DNA from: Sphagnum compactum | Taxonomy: Eukaryota; Bryophyta; Sphagnopsida; Sphagnales | Reading direction: 5' to 3' | DNA: 64,000 bases | Assembly (NCBI GenBank): GCA_965153455.1 | Contig: OZ234494.1 | Span: 14,570,001 to 14,634,000, forward strand | In this document: one piece after another, positions 49,801 through 62,121 of the stretch | How the letters are laid out: every line of letters begins with the position of its first letter | How positions within the stretch are numbered: the first letter of the stretch is position 1 | Translations under genes and position numbers: made by a program | The notes under the pieces: generated by a model | What the model saw: the letters and a program-made list of their open reading frames with translations, nothing else | The model's database searches: none | What the model was told of the DNA's origin: nothing

Positions 49801-51442
49801 TGACACTGGGCTTTCTCTAATTTAAAAATGGTTACTATGGTCTTAGAAACTCACACACTCAAGGCACAAATTGAGGTCAATTATATCAAACAAGGACCCT
49901 TTGATTTTGCAGCAAACCATCTTAAGAGAAACCAAGCTATATCTCATGGAAAAAGGAAAGTGAAGTAGTTAACTTACAGCAGAAATTCCTCTTGTAAATC
50001 ACGTGACAACAATGCAACCAAACTGTATAGCCAGAACAAAAGCAAATATCAGTGACAACCCAAACAACTCTATCCACACCAACGAAGATCCACAAAAATC
50101 TTAACAAGATTCAAGCACTTCCACTTCACAACAGAAGAGATTCTGCCCAAAACATGTCCAGAATGCACATCATCTGTTTACCAATTGTTATTGGAAAGGC
50201 CCTCCTTGTTCCCAGTGAATTACCTAAGAATCGGTTCCAAAGAGAGCGCAGCACTCAAGTGCACACGGGAAAGTAAGCATTCAACCACAGTGTCCTTGTA
50301 AAAGAGAAGTTGTGGCAGTGTCTGAACAAGTGGCAGAAGCTGCTGATAGATATCATTGAAATCTGCTGCACTATTCAGCTCCTGCAACCCACAAAATCTT
50401 TCCTCAAATCGAAAAACACAAAAACTGATCCTCTCACCATTTGTCACCCATCCCTGGGGCATTTGCATTCCATCATAATGAGCAATTACTGAATACTCTC
50501 CATTCAAGCATGATCTTGTAAATCAGGGGAAACACTCCCAACGAAATGTTGGCAGTGCAACACAGCATCTGCTGGACACATCACTGCCATAGCTTACATT
50601 GACAAGATCCTGTTGTGAGCAGAGTAGAAAAACCAACAAACGTACCCTCCATTGGACAAGATTCTCATGGAAGAATGAAGAGCCTGCAGTGGGCTGAAAT
50701 TTGACAGGAGCAAGGCTACGGAAAACATCAACATCAACTTCTTCCACTCGCTGTGCAAAATTCTTGAACTGTGTGATACACAAAAACAAACAACAGTGAC
50801 AAGTGAAATAAGCAAATTTTCGTGGATTACAGCATGCAAAACTCTGATTTGATTTGACAGAACATTAAACCCTAACAATCATAACAGGGGTTTAGGGTTT
50901 AGGTTGCAGAGCTTCTGCCAGTACTCATATAGCATCCATACACCAGACTGGGACTGCCTCAACATCAAATCCGCTCATATACTGCTCAGTGCAATGGTGC
51001 ACATTGGGTTCCGGTGCAACCCTAAACGTTGAATGCAAAAGTATGGCTGTACAACAGACATAAATTGCCCAGAAATGGCATGTTCATCTTGTGCAATTAG
51101 GGTAAAGATAGTGAGGGTGATTGAAATCCTTCAGGAAAAGAATGCCAACCAGATCATGATCATGATCATGAGTTCAGCCTTTGAAGCCTAATCTGGGCTC
51201 CTAAGCAAAAAGATTAACAAATCCTCGGATGCTTTGACAACTGATGATTTCGCAATTGATCTCTTGCAGAATCGCCACTTGTATTGAAACCACCGTTCCT
51301 GCTCAAGATAAACTGCTAGAGAGAGACAGAGAATCAAAGCAGAAATGTGGCAACAATGACGATGAAAACAGCATACCACAAAACGCTTGGAGCTGGGCCC
51401 CTTGTTGAGGCTCTTAAGAGGCCGCTGCTGCTGAGGCGCCAT
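34869..51442 (-). CDS. UTP20: UTP20 / DRIM homologue, SSU-processome HEAT-repeat scaffold
   Basis: 32 exons, complement(join(34869..35122, 35316..35448, 35656..36057, 36293..36436, 36554..36772, 37050..37329, 37481..39321, 39658..39723, 39849..39974, 40320..40808, 40989..41173, 41308..41450, 41675..42212, 42276..42939, 43135..43396, 43531..43671, 43832..44012, 44644..44992, 45320..45566, 45868..46078, 46432..46793, 46937..47011, 47221..47473, 47822..48178, 48384..48563, 48741..48847, 49194..49267, 49483..49561, 49978..50022, 50224..50381, 50646..50768, 51377..51442)), about 2917 residues (human protein about 2785), in frame throughout. UTP20 is a nucleolar scaffold needed for 18S rRNA maturation. 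Family landmarks appear in order: HFEPLPLSGHE, the GEVAEEKTVEAI block, KLLVPEIYDMMNRVAEL, LDYPLGPKRLQHHLDFL, YEHASGREAALEML, and a basic C-terminus ending KRRKISEYKARQGF. The donor at 49482 is ambiguous, and the 3' end of exon 35656..36057 could lie 12 bp further on (an alternative GT). Confidence 0.93.
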
Positions 51443-51601
51443 CTTTGGGAGTTTCTGCTACAATTGTTTTTTTTTTATTCTCTTTTCTTCCTCTGAAGTT
51501 GTAATTCTCCAGCTCTTCTTCCTTGGCATCCCGGCTGCAACCCATCCACACTCAAAGCTCGTGCAGAAAGATGCCAAGAGTCGCAAAACCCCTGACGCCG
51601 T

Positions 51602-51713
51602 AAACCCTAGAAACCGGAACGTCTCAGCGCCAAACCCTAATCTGTGTACCTGGATGAAAACTAGAAAAACGTACAAAACAAATCATCCACATATGACTTG
51701 GCCATATGGGCCC
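51602..51713 (-). promoter_or_regulatory. UTP20 promoter: telo-boxes and site II element
   Basis: Upstream of the UTP20 ATG (51442) lie AAACCCTAG (about 51602-51610), AAACCCTAA (about 51632-51640) and TGGGCC (51707-51712, inside a GGGCCC palindrome). Telo-box plus site II (TGGGCY) is the established promoter signature of plant ribosomal-protein and ribosome-biogenesis genes, so the pair supports both the gene call and the start region. Confidence 0.65.
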
Positions 51714-54700
51714 TCAAAACATTGCTATTATCCGGTGTAATGAATGGCCAAATTTTTTCATTGATCTGAACATTTTTTCATCCATTTTTTCTTTCTTCAT
51801 CAACAGAAAAATCAGAGTTGAACCTTGCACATCCGAAGGAGAGGTGCATTGGTATTTGGGAGACTCTTAGGGTCAAGTTTTGTTTTGGAGGGTCTAGAGG
51901 TTCCTCTTGTTCATTGACAAGTCTTTTTTCCATCTTCAAAGGTGGTGTAGGTCTTTGATTTTGTAAAGGTGATTGTCTTAGCAACACATTTCGGAAGTTG
52001 AAAGTTTGTTGCCCCAATCATTACATCCAAATTTTTGCAAGATAGTCATCCATTTTTATTGGGGGCTATAGGCCAACGATTCAAATATAGTTCCATTTCA
52101 AGCTCACTTTAGGTGGGCTCATGACCTTCTACTTTCAACTATTCAAATTTTCATCTCATCATTTGAACAGTTATCAGAGAGAAAAGCAAATCGTTTCCAA
52201 GAAAGCATCTCAAGAAATGTGCATAAACACTCATTTTCTAGCATCATCTCAAAAGTTGTTTTTAAATTGTCATCATATTCGAATATGATCTTACGTAGGC
52301 CCAAGCTTGGGTGTTTAACTTTCTACCCACCTAGTCATCCCATCTCTTAGGACGACCTCTAATATTTTCTCTTCAACATTAAGCATTAGATTGGGCTTCC
52401 CCCACCCATGGCTCATGGTCTTTTTTTATGCATATGCGGCCAGTCTATAAATCTAACAAGGATACACATATTTCATTGTGTTCATAGGGGAGAGCACAGC
52501 CACACATGATGCAATTCAAGATTTTTTTGCCTCCCTTGCTAGGGATGTCAAGTTTCATATTTTGTGCAAGGAAACACATGTTTTGCCAATATCATTTCTC
52601 TAGTCATCATGATGATGAGTGCATATTGTGCTTACAACAAATGATACTTACACTTTGGCAAACATAATCATTGCTAACCTAACTCATGCAGATCTTGTTT
52701 CATGAGATAATTCTTCCTAGGGAAATAGATGATTGCAGCTCAAGGAAAGGTTGTGTCATATCACAATTGACACCCTGAAAATGATTTCATTCCTCTAGCA
52801 ATAAAAATATTTGGATGTTTACAAAATTAGACAAACAACTTCCTTCATCGATGTGCCAACATGGCATGGTCAGCAAAGAGCTCTAAACATTGCCCTCTTT
52901 TGATTAAATGTTCATTTTATAAGTAGAGAATGTTAATGACTCTTTAAAAAGTTCCAACCACCATAATCTTGTGTCGGGCAATTGTGACAAGGAGAGAGGC
53001 CTCTTCTAGGCTTAATGTCCTTATAGGTTTTTTGGCCATCTCCTTCCACAACTTGCTTCATGTTACACATGATGGGTTTAGGTTCTAGGTTTCATGTTTT
53101 CTCCTCTTAAGGCTCCCCATTGTGCATTCTACACTTTTAGGTGCAACCTCTTGTTTAGACTTCGATCTTTTCTTTGTTCTTCTTTTGTTCCCTTGTCGGG
53201 TGTTTTTCCTTTATTTATTTATTTTTAAAACCTTAGAAGTATTACATAAACAACTCCCTTTTTATTGACCTTACCTACCAAAGAAAGGATATTTGTGTTT
53301 AGATTCATTATACATTATAGTAACTTAAGGTTGTTTGGCCCCTAGGTAGTAAGTCTATTTTTATATCAGGTTTTTTAATAGATGATATTTTGGCTTGTGT
53401 TGAAACTTGACCCTTTTTTCGTTTTAAAGCCAAGATAAGGGCAAAAAAAGCAATAATAGATATTTCTTTTTTCAGGCTTCTTCCATAAACAGCCCAAAAG
53501 GCTATATCTATTGAGGTCAAAGACCATAAATTATCTATAATAATAAATTTCTTATCTACTGTGCGATTTCAGCACTGCCCTGACTGCTTGTGCATTTTCA
53601 GGCTAATAAAGACCATAAGTTTACAAAGATTCCTGGTCTTTGCCCACTTTCTCTGCTTCGCTCCACACTTTTCGGCCCGCTTTTGCCATTAATTATAGAG
53701 TTATGATATCTTGAAGGATTTTGGTTTCTTTGAAAGGATTTCCATAATTCTCCTTTGCCTTAAAATATTTTTAATGTAAATAACAACTCTACAATGTGAC
53801 ACACCCCTTGTTTCTATGTGTATTTTGAGGGATCTCCCCTAGCAAAGAATTCTAAGGCATTATGCAAGGGAGCTCTCCTAACTTTATATGTTCCATTGTT
53901 CCCATCCAAATATATATGTCCTACAAAACAGGAAAAAAACAGGGAAATTAAAAAAAAATGTTTACAAAAAGGGAGGTTCTTACATTCAACTGAGGTTTGG
54001 GAACACCCTCAAGTGAGGGGCCCCTCCCTAAAGAAAACACTCATACGGGAACCTTCCCTACAACCTTATGAGTAAGGGTAAAACTACAAAGGTGTGTGCA
54101 TCTTCAAAGTAAGGGGCCTAGGATGAAGCCAGTCATCAAGTTTTGCTTCACATTTTGAAAATGTCTAGATACATGGGTTTTCACCCATTGTAAAATACAA
54201 GGAGAACTTGTCATAAACCAAACATACCATATAAATCATCAAGGCATAGAAAGGGGAGTGTTCTTTATAAAGCTTGAAATGGTGTTGGAAAACTTTTGAT
54301 CAATGGTTTTTTAAACAACATTTATCATTTTTTTCAAAAAACAATGGGTGTGTCACATTGTGGCCTTGCCATTTACAAATATCATAAGGGAAAAAAAGAA
54401 TTATCAAAATTCAAATATTCCACCATGCAAAAATATAATCTTCAAAAAATCTTTTAAAAGAAACCAAAATCGTTCAAGATATTATAACTCTATAATTAAT
54501 TTCAAGTTTCAACACAAGCCGAAATATCATCTTTCAAAATTCTTCATATAAAAATAAACCTAGTACCTCAGGGCCAAAATCGTTTAAATTAATATACTTT
54601 ATAATGAATCTAAACACAATATCCTTGCAACAAATCAAGATTTTAAAAAAAAAATTTAATGGAAATTTGACTTTAGGGGGTTGGTGGGGGGGGGGGAAGG

Positions 54701-54889
54701 GGGGAGGAGGGAGGGAATAACGCTACCATCCAAAAGAGTTACAAGATAATCTATGTACTTATACGTTCCATTTGGATAAGTTTTGTGAGAATTATGAAAT
54801 GTAACATCATTTACACTTAAACCCATTACAAAGTCATTCATATTTATACCCATCCGATCATTCATTTGGAGTTCAAGGTAGTTACCGCT
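51714..54889. other. Gene-poor spacer
   Basis: AT-rich with scattered short open frames, none recognised. A homopolymer G-rich tract (GGTGGGGGGGGGGAAGGGGG) sits at about 54682-54715. Confidence 0.45.
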
Positions 54890-55160
54890 TAAAAAAAGGC
54901 GTGATTCATTAAATGAAATATGCTAACAAAATAGTTGGAAATGCCGCATGCAAAGATCATATAACCTAATTGACTACACGTTGAATAGGCTATGACCCTC
55001 TTTAAATCATTCTATAATATTCCAATAGTTGCTGCAAAAAATGACATCATAGCTCTTACGAAAGTAATAACAATCAAAGCATTGGGTGGATATTCAAATA
55101 AAGGAGAGCACCTTGCTATCATAAAAACGCCTGTTGTTACCATAGTAGTTGCATGAATTT
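54890..55160 (-). pseudogene. nad5: Nuclear copy of a mitochondrial nad5 fragment (NUMT)
   Basis: Read on the minus strand, the segment encodes [20 protein letters not shown], then [13 protein letters not shown] and FFAATIGIL, a stop codon, and in the same frame [20 protein letters not shown] plus HLMNHAFF, then another stop. This is a continuous, well-known core stretch of NADH dehydrogenase subunit 5 (complex I). Flanks have no nad5 similarity: upstream it is lost before the HATTMV block, downstream right after HAFF. Only about 90 codons of a gene of more than 600 are present, with stops, so it is a dead nuclear insertion of mitochondrial DNA. It lies on an AT-rich nuclear background. Confidence 0.85.
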
Positions 55161-57907
55161 TGCAAAACCACTTTAAAAAATGGATGAGTTTATGAACAAG
55201 TGACATTATTGTATGTATTTTCTTATAGGCATAAGATCCTTTGACCACAAAATTGTTTATGTATTACAAAGCATCAACATGACCAATTTGTCCAATTTGA
55301 TGACTTATATATTTCAACCTTTTTTCCTTGATTATATTGGAAATAAGGAAGAAGGAAATGTGGAACCATTTGAAGACCTTGGTAGGAACCAATGTTGAAC
55401 AAGGATGGTCTAAAAATGATCAAGGGTTCCAAATGGATCTCACATTGAAAACCATTAATTCTCATTTCTAGGTGGGGATCATGAATGTTTGAAATCCCAA
55501 AGGTTTATGTGGGAATGACAATTGCCATTCCTAACAATTTATGAAGGTATCATAAATAAATAGGCCTAATACCCATCGGTGGGTTATTAGGACTAAAAAC
55601 ATTTACACCAATTAGGTTGGTGTCAATATTTATTACATAAATATTTTAAATTGACTAAATGTTTTTGCACCTTACTGATAAACATCACTTTATCAAAACA
55701 TCACTTACATATCAACAATTAGGCTAATCATTGTGATTGGTCAATTAAAGACAGTCATTTTGTTGATATCAACCTAGATAAAAGCACAATCTCTTGAACA
55801 AAAGTATGGTGCCAAAATTTATTTTCATCATATTATATTATTAATTTCATCCATTTTATTGATATTTTCCATTAGTAGTGGAGATGTTCTAAGGGATTTA
55901 TCCGATATTAGGTTTTGTCATAAATATATATACTTTAAATTTAAAAGTTTTTGAAACGATCATTGAAAAGTATGCTTAAAAGTTATTAGAATCTCTCAAA
56001 AATATTTTTGAGAAATATGCTTGATATTTTAGATTTTAAAAAAAGATCAATGATAAATATGTTTTATTTTTTATTTTTTTCTAAAACATTCATGAAAAAT
56101 ATGTTCAAATTTTTGAATATGTAAAACTAACAACATCTTCAACTATATATTTTAAAAGAATAATTAATAAAATTTTGTAAAGTATTTTTTTTTCAAAAAA
56201 AATTTGACAAAAGTCTAATAAATATGTGATTGGTGGAGTTTTTCAAAGGTTATTTAGTACAATGTTATAAAAAACTTAGTTGACAAAAAAATTTACATGA
56301 TTGATGATATTTTAAAAGGTTTCATTAAATAGTACGATAAAATGTTTTAAAAACATAATCCCTTAATCTCAACAATGCAAGTTGTGCCTTTGTACTCTCA
56401 TTTCATTTCATATTGAATTTGCATCATGTCTTGTTCAAATAATAAAGTCATTTAAAGTTTTTTTATTGTTAAATATTTGTTTGAAAAGTCCTTTAATCTT
56501 TTCCAAATTATATCATTTTTTTGTCCTTGACAAGTTTTAGAATGATGATTTTTCATTTCTTTAGTTTTTTCATATTTATTTTGATTTATTATATGTTAAA
56601 AACTCATTTTGGAACACATCTTGAAAATCCATTATGCATGATCAATAAATGAGATAAAATGAACTTGAAAATTTATTGAACTAGATGTTTATTTGGAAAC
56701 TAAAATAATTACTAAAAAAATGGTGTATATAATAACCAATTCTCATGAAATTCTTGAAAACGGCCTACTTAAAAATTGACATATTTTTTTCTTTTGGGAA
56801 ATTCAAACCCATAACCAAATCTCAAAAGATTTTTTTAATTCAAAAAATCAAAATGTTTTGTGGAAATTATTTTGAAAATTACCCAATGGTATTCAGGAAC
56901 ATGGGCATCGGCCAACAATAATTTTGGTTCAATGATGAAAAACTCTTTTGGAATTTTTGTGAAAACATCATTAAGAACCATAATGTATTACAATCATAAC
57001 ACCAAGTATGAAAATTTAATAGTCATTTCATTTTTGAACATGGGTTACAAGTATTGTTAATTTTATTAAGTAATTTGGGGTGCCCAAATTTTTATGAAAA
57101 CAAAACATTTTCCAAGGTACATGACAATCACAATAAATTATGAAAAATTCAAGTTAAATTTAAATACAAACATCTAATGTGAAAATCAAAGATAAGAACA
57201 TGAAATATGCAAAACAAAAATTCAAACAAAATTTTATTTTGATAACATACGCAAACATGAAAGGAAACGAATAAAGATATCGTGCAAAATCATATCTCAA
57301 ATTGGTAAAAATAACAAACTAAAAATAATGGGAGTAATATTTGTATTTTACAACCCTTTCAGGGACCTAGCTTTAAAAAAAAATAATGAAAATTTCATCC
57401 AAAAAACCTTTTAAAAAACTTTTTAACTTATAAATAAGTTGTAAATTAATTACAAGTTATAGATGAAAAATGGATGGTGATATATGAATTCATCCATCAC
57501 AACATCCTCCATTATGGATGAAAGTGGAATGTTGCTGGATGAATTTCATCCATCACAATTTCATCCATTATGGATGAAAATGGAATGTTGATGGATGAAT
57601 TTCATCCATTAAATGAAATTTAAATGTTCATGGGGGAAATTCATTGATAATGATGTTAGGAATGGTGATGTTGGCAATGATGTGGCAATGATGATGCTAA
57701 TAATGATGTTGGTAATGGTGTTTGTAATCATGATGAAGATGTCATCTATGACATTTTGCTTCCTAGGAATCATTGGCCACAAATATATACATTTGCTTGT
57801 GAACATTTCAATAAGTTTATTGTGACATACTTTCATTACACAAAAGGTGCATTACCCAATCTTAACAACAAATTAACCATCATCAAATCATCTACCCCAT
57901 TCATATA

Positions 57908-57940
<33 letters not shown>

Positions 57941-60024
57941 CATCATCATTCATCAACCTCAAACCAATAACATAATGTCACATATGTATCCTTCTCAAAC
58001 ATCATCTTTACTATAAACAAATCATTAAATTATTTAATAAAAATTTAATTAATTACACACATAATTAATTTTCAATTATGCCTAACCCAAAATAGTTAAC
58101 TAAATAATTCATGGTTTAAAAGTTTAAAATCCTAACCAAAAGATTTCAAAAGAAAAGCTTGTAACTTGTATTATTTATTTACCCATCTTTTTACCCATAT
58201 GCCATACTATTATCATTTACAACTTCTACCCCTAGTAGCCCATTTTGGTGTTACATACCTATTACATTTCCAATGAGATTGCAAGTATGTTATGTTTATT
58301 AATTACACGTTCATTTTCAATTTGATTATCTAATGCAATCTCCAAATTCAAACTTAATTTGTGTACATTAGTGAAATCAAATTTTTATTTGAATTTATTC
58401 TAAAGCAAAATAATCTAGGAATGTCAAAAACTTATTTCAAAACTTGATTAAAAATTTACATCAAAATAATTTTAAAAATTGGAATTGGAAAAGAAAAATG
58501 AAAATTTGTCATTTAAAAAGAAATTGGAACTATTAGGCCAAGTTCTCTTCAAACCCTAATATTGAACAACTTTGGTTATAGGTTAGAACTTAGAACCCCC
58601 TTAAGTTTCAAAAGGGGTTGGAATTTTTTGGTTTTAAACTTTTCCCAATGTGTTCCCATCCAAGTTCACTAGGGGTACTTGGTTCCCCTGAAATTCTCCC
58701 AACATGTTCCCAATAGCCCTACACTTTTATTTCACATACTTTGCCCACAAAGTTGCGACCTTTTCACTCCATCATCCAATAGGAACTTTTATTTTGGGGA
58801 GAGCCTTCAAAGTTTCAAAATTTTTTAGGGTTTATTAGAGTGAACAAGCATATACACGAGGACTCTTTAAGTTCAATTTCTTTTCACAGATAGGTCTCTT
58901 TTTTGATTGGCCCATCACAAAAAAAAAGTGAGCAAACTTTAAGCACTCTTTAAATAGATATATTTTAATTTACGCATTTTTGGAGAGTTATATAGGTTGT
59001 TACAAGAGGAGAACTTTGGGCGACGGATATGGGATAGAGTGTGTGATGCTAGTGGTAAAACATTGGGAATCTATTTGGAGCATGGGAAACGAATTGGGAA
59101 CATAATAAGTAACCACTAAGAAGTTAGTGGGAACATGACTTTATCATCCAAAACACATTGGGAACATCAAATTTCAAAAGAGTCCCATTCCTCAGCCCTC
59201 CCCCCTACCTAACAAATAAATAAATAAATAAATAAATAAATAGGCCTCTTGGGTGCATGTTGCATCACCTCATTTGATAAGTGGGATTTCTAGTCCTAGT
59301 TGTCTTCGGGACTACCCTTGGCCTAGGCTATTGGGTGGGGCATGAATTGTAGGGACAAAAGTGTAGGGTAAGGGCACTTCTTCTTAGGTAAGGATTCCTA
59401 AGCCCGTTCCCTTCGATGCCTCTAACAATATTATTAATGTATTTAGAGGGCATTTTAGGGTCAAGAATATGTAAGGGACATTGCATTTACTCCTTAAGCC
59501 TTAAGAATGGGAGTGATCTTAGACCTAATCATAGGTGTAAGACTGCTTTCTCCCTCCTATGCCTTGTGATCTACACATGTTTTAGGTTCACACTCGGAAC
59601 TGAGTGTGGGTACCTCCGGCCCCTTATATTGACAATGCTCTCACCCAAGGCTAACAAAAAAAACATTGAGTCCAAAAGAGGTGGGGTAGGTCACTAAGAC
59701 AAGGTCCCCCTTCAAATAAATATAAGGGAAAGGGTTAACCCTAAACTCCTCCCAAAAAAAAGAATATTCCTGAACATTCCAAAATAAATTGCATTTTCTT
59801 TTACAAATTTTTTTTTTCTTTGCCACAATTGAAAATTGAAAATTTCGGCATTTCTACAAAACAAAATAATTTGTGTCGAAGCCCACTAAGGTTAGGTTCT
59901 ATGGTAATTTTTATTTTTTTATTTTTTATTTTTTTTTGGGGGGTTGGGGTGTGTGTTTTGGTTAGTATGTAAAATATTTGGTTGTCATTTTTTTGACCAC
60001 TTAGTTTCATTGTTTTATTTAAAA
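55161..60024. other. Very AT-rich spacer with short repeats
   Basis: No gene seen. It holds a (TA)n microsatellite at 57916-57939 and an (AAAT)n run at 59213-59243. Around 56.0-57.4 kb the sequence is close to A/T only. Confidence 0.5.
57487..57614. repeat. Tandem repeat, 56 bp unit, with internal palindrome
   Basis: Units CATCCATCACAA...CATTATGGATGAAA start at 57491 and 57547, with a third partial start at about 57603. Each unit carries TTCATCCAT and ATGGATGAA, which are reverse complements, so each copy can fold into a hairpin. Confidence 0.75.
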
Positions 60025-60342
60025 CTAGTGTGAACCCGGTGCATAATGCACCCATTTGAGCTCCCCCCCGCCCGGTCCTTCCCATTGCCCACTCCGGTTT
60101 TTTACCTCGTCGACCCCTCCCCCCCGTCCTTCGCATTTTCCACTCTGATTCTTTAACCCGTTGACCCCCCCCCCCCTCGTTCCCCTGTTATATATGATTA
60201 ACTTCCCGCCCCGTGCTGGCCCCCCCCCCCCCTCGCCCGTGCTGGCCCCTCCCCGCCCCGTTATCAAGCCCTGTCACCCGCTGCTTCACCGGCCTTTCCC
60301 TACCCCACCCCCCAAAACCTCCATCACAGACAGACTTACTGA
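60025..60342 (-). mobile_element. Short Helitron, minus orientation
   Basis: On the minus strand the element starts TCAGTAAGTCTGTCTGTGA (60342) and ends with the palindrome GGTGCATTATGCACC (60052-60038), nine bases (GGGTTCACA), then CTAG (60028-60025) followed by T. A 5' TC, a short hairpin just before a 3' CTRR end, and no terminal inverted repeats are the defining marks of Helitrons. At 318 bp it is non-autonomous. The interior is C/G homopolymer-rich. Confidence 0.75.
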
Positions 60343-60356
60343 ATTAATATATATGA

Positions 60357-60887
60357 CTAGTGTGAACCCGGTGCATAATGCACCCGTCGAGCTCCCCCCA
60401 CCCGGTCCTTCCCATTGCCCACTCCGGTTCTTTACCCCGTCGACCTCCCCCCCCCCCCTCCTTTGCATTTTCCACTCCGATTCTTTAACCCGTTGATCCC
60501 CCCCCCCCTCCCCCCCCCCTCGTTCCCCTGTTATATATAATTAACTTCTCGCCCCGTGCTGGCCCCCCCCGTGCAACCAAAATTAAAGACCTTAGGTTGA
60601 AATGATTGGCCTACAAAAAAAATAAAATGCCCCACTTTTTTACACACCCCACATCTTGAAAAAGGTAATTTTTATACTATTATGTTTTTGACAGGTTTTT
60701 ATTCATCTTGGCTTTTGCTCGTGTTTGTAATTGATATAGATAATTCAAGACCCAAAACTAAATTAGTAAATAGTTGAAATAATTTGAAACTATAGAGTTA
60801 TCTGTAATGTAAGGAAAAACATAGCACCAGAACTCTAAGTTTGGTCATAAACAGGATGAGATTAAAGAAAAACCTACAAAACATAAT
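60357..60887 (-). mobile_element. Helitron 3' part, minus orientation, interrupted
   Basis: The same 3' end as the neighbour: hairpin at 60384-60370, nine bases, then CTAG at 60360-60357. Only 14 bp separate it from the 5' end of the previous element. Its interior from about 60570 (GTGCAACCAAAATTAAAGAC...) is the reverse complement of 61205-61515 in the next element. No 5' TC end is seen before 60888, so it is truncated or interrupted there. Confidence 0.65.
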
Positions 60888-61718
60888 TCAATAAGTCTGT
60901 CTGTGACGGAGGTTTTGGGGGGTGGGGGAAGGAAAGGCCGATGAAGCAGCGGGTGATAGGTGACGGGGTAAAGGGGGCCAGCAGGGGGGGCCAACAGGGG
61001 GGGCCGGCATTTAATGTGTAAGGTTCGAAACTAATTATAGTAGCTGTACAGGTAGGAATAGTGAGAACATGTGAAGCAGCAATGGAGGCGTTCAGGAAAA
61101 AGGAGAGTCAGGGTGAAACTCAGTTTATCACAAGAATTGATGGTTTTCTGATGTTCCCCACCCCACCCCTCACACCCCCCTTTTCTTGAGTGAATGATAA
61201 TGTGCTGTTTTGCAGGTTTTTCTTCAATCTCATCCTGTTTATGACCAAACTTAGGGTTCTCGTGCTATGTTTTTTCTTACATTACAGATAACTCTATAGT
61301 TTCAAATTACTTTAACTGTTTACTAATTTAGTTTTGGGTCTTGAATTACCTATATCAATTACAAACACGAGCAAAAGCCAAAATGAATAAAAACGTGTCT
61401 AAAACATAATAGTATAAAAATATCTTTTTCAAGATGTGGGGTGTGTAAAAAAGTGGGGCATTTTAATTTTTTTGTAGGCCAATCATTTCAACCTAAGGTC
61501 TTTAATTTTGGTTGCACGAGGGGGGGGCCAGCACGGGGCGAGAAGTTAATTATATATAACAGGGGAACCGGGGGGGGGGATCAACGGGTTAAAGAATCGG
61601 AGTGAAAAATGCGAAGGAGAGAGGGGGGGTCGACGGGGTAAAAAACCGGAATGGGCAATGGGAAGGATCGGGCGGGGGGGGAGCTCGACGGGTGCATTAT
61701 GCACCGGGTTCACACTAA
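60888..61718 (+). mobile_element. Complete Helitron, plus orientation, 831 bp
   Basis: 5' end TCAATAAGTCTGTCTGTGAC at 60888. 3' end: hairpin GGTGCATTATGCACC (61691-61705), nine bases (GGGTTCACA), CTAA (61715-61718), then T. Its ends match the two minus-strand neighbours, so it belongs to the same family in opposite orientation. The interior contains about 310 bp (61205-61515) shared with the element to the left, and a 35 bp stretch (about 61035-61070) whose complement recurs at about 62475-62510. No Rep/helicase coding. Confidence 0.75.
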
Positions 61719-61739
61719 TGATATAATTAACTTCCCGCC

Positions 61740-62121
61740 CCGTGCTGGCCCCCCCCCCGCCCTAAAAACACAAAACTTTCTTCCAATTGTGAAAACACTA
61801 GAGTTTTTTTTTTTTTTTTTGATTTTTTTGGCGATTGGCAACTTGGCGATTTTAGGCGATTGTTATTTTTTATTTTTTCAGAGAATGAAAAACAAACACA
61901 CAATTTGTGATTTTTTTAGGGATTTTTTCTCGCCCACACAATCGCCATTTAATGCTGCGTACCTAGTACAGTCGTCATTTAATGCTCTGTTGGCGCCCCC
62001 CCCGCCCGTGCTGGCCCCCCCCCCCTGCCCCCCCCGCCCTATCACCTGTCACCCGCTGCTTCACCGGCCTCTCCCTCCCCCACCCCCCAAAACCCTTGTC
62101 ACAGACAGACGGACTGTCTGA
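61740..62121 (-). mobile_element. Helitron 5' part, minus orientation
   Basis: On the minus strand it begins TCAGACAGTCCGTCTGTGAC at 62121 and continues with the family's GGTTTTGGGGGGTGGGG and GGTGAAGCAGCGGGTGACAG. No matching 3' end lies between here and the plus-strand element. It may be the 5' half of the element whose 3' half is at 60357-60887, split by insertion of the plus-strand copy. Confidence 0.55.

Noticed and set aside
53300-53740. Further organelle-derived insertion near the nad5 fragment
   Set aside because: Composition and a few words look organelle-like, but no protein or RNA gene could be recognised.
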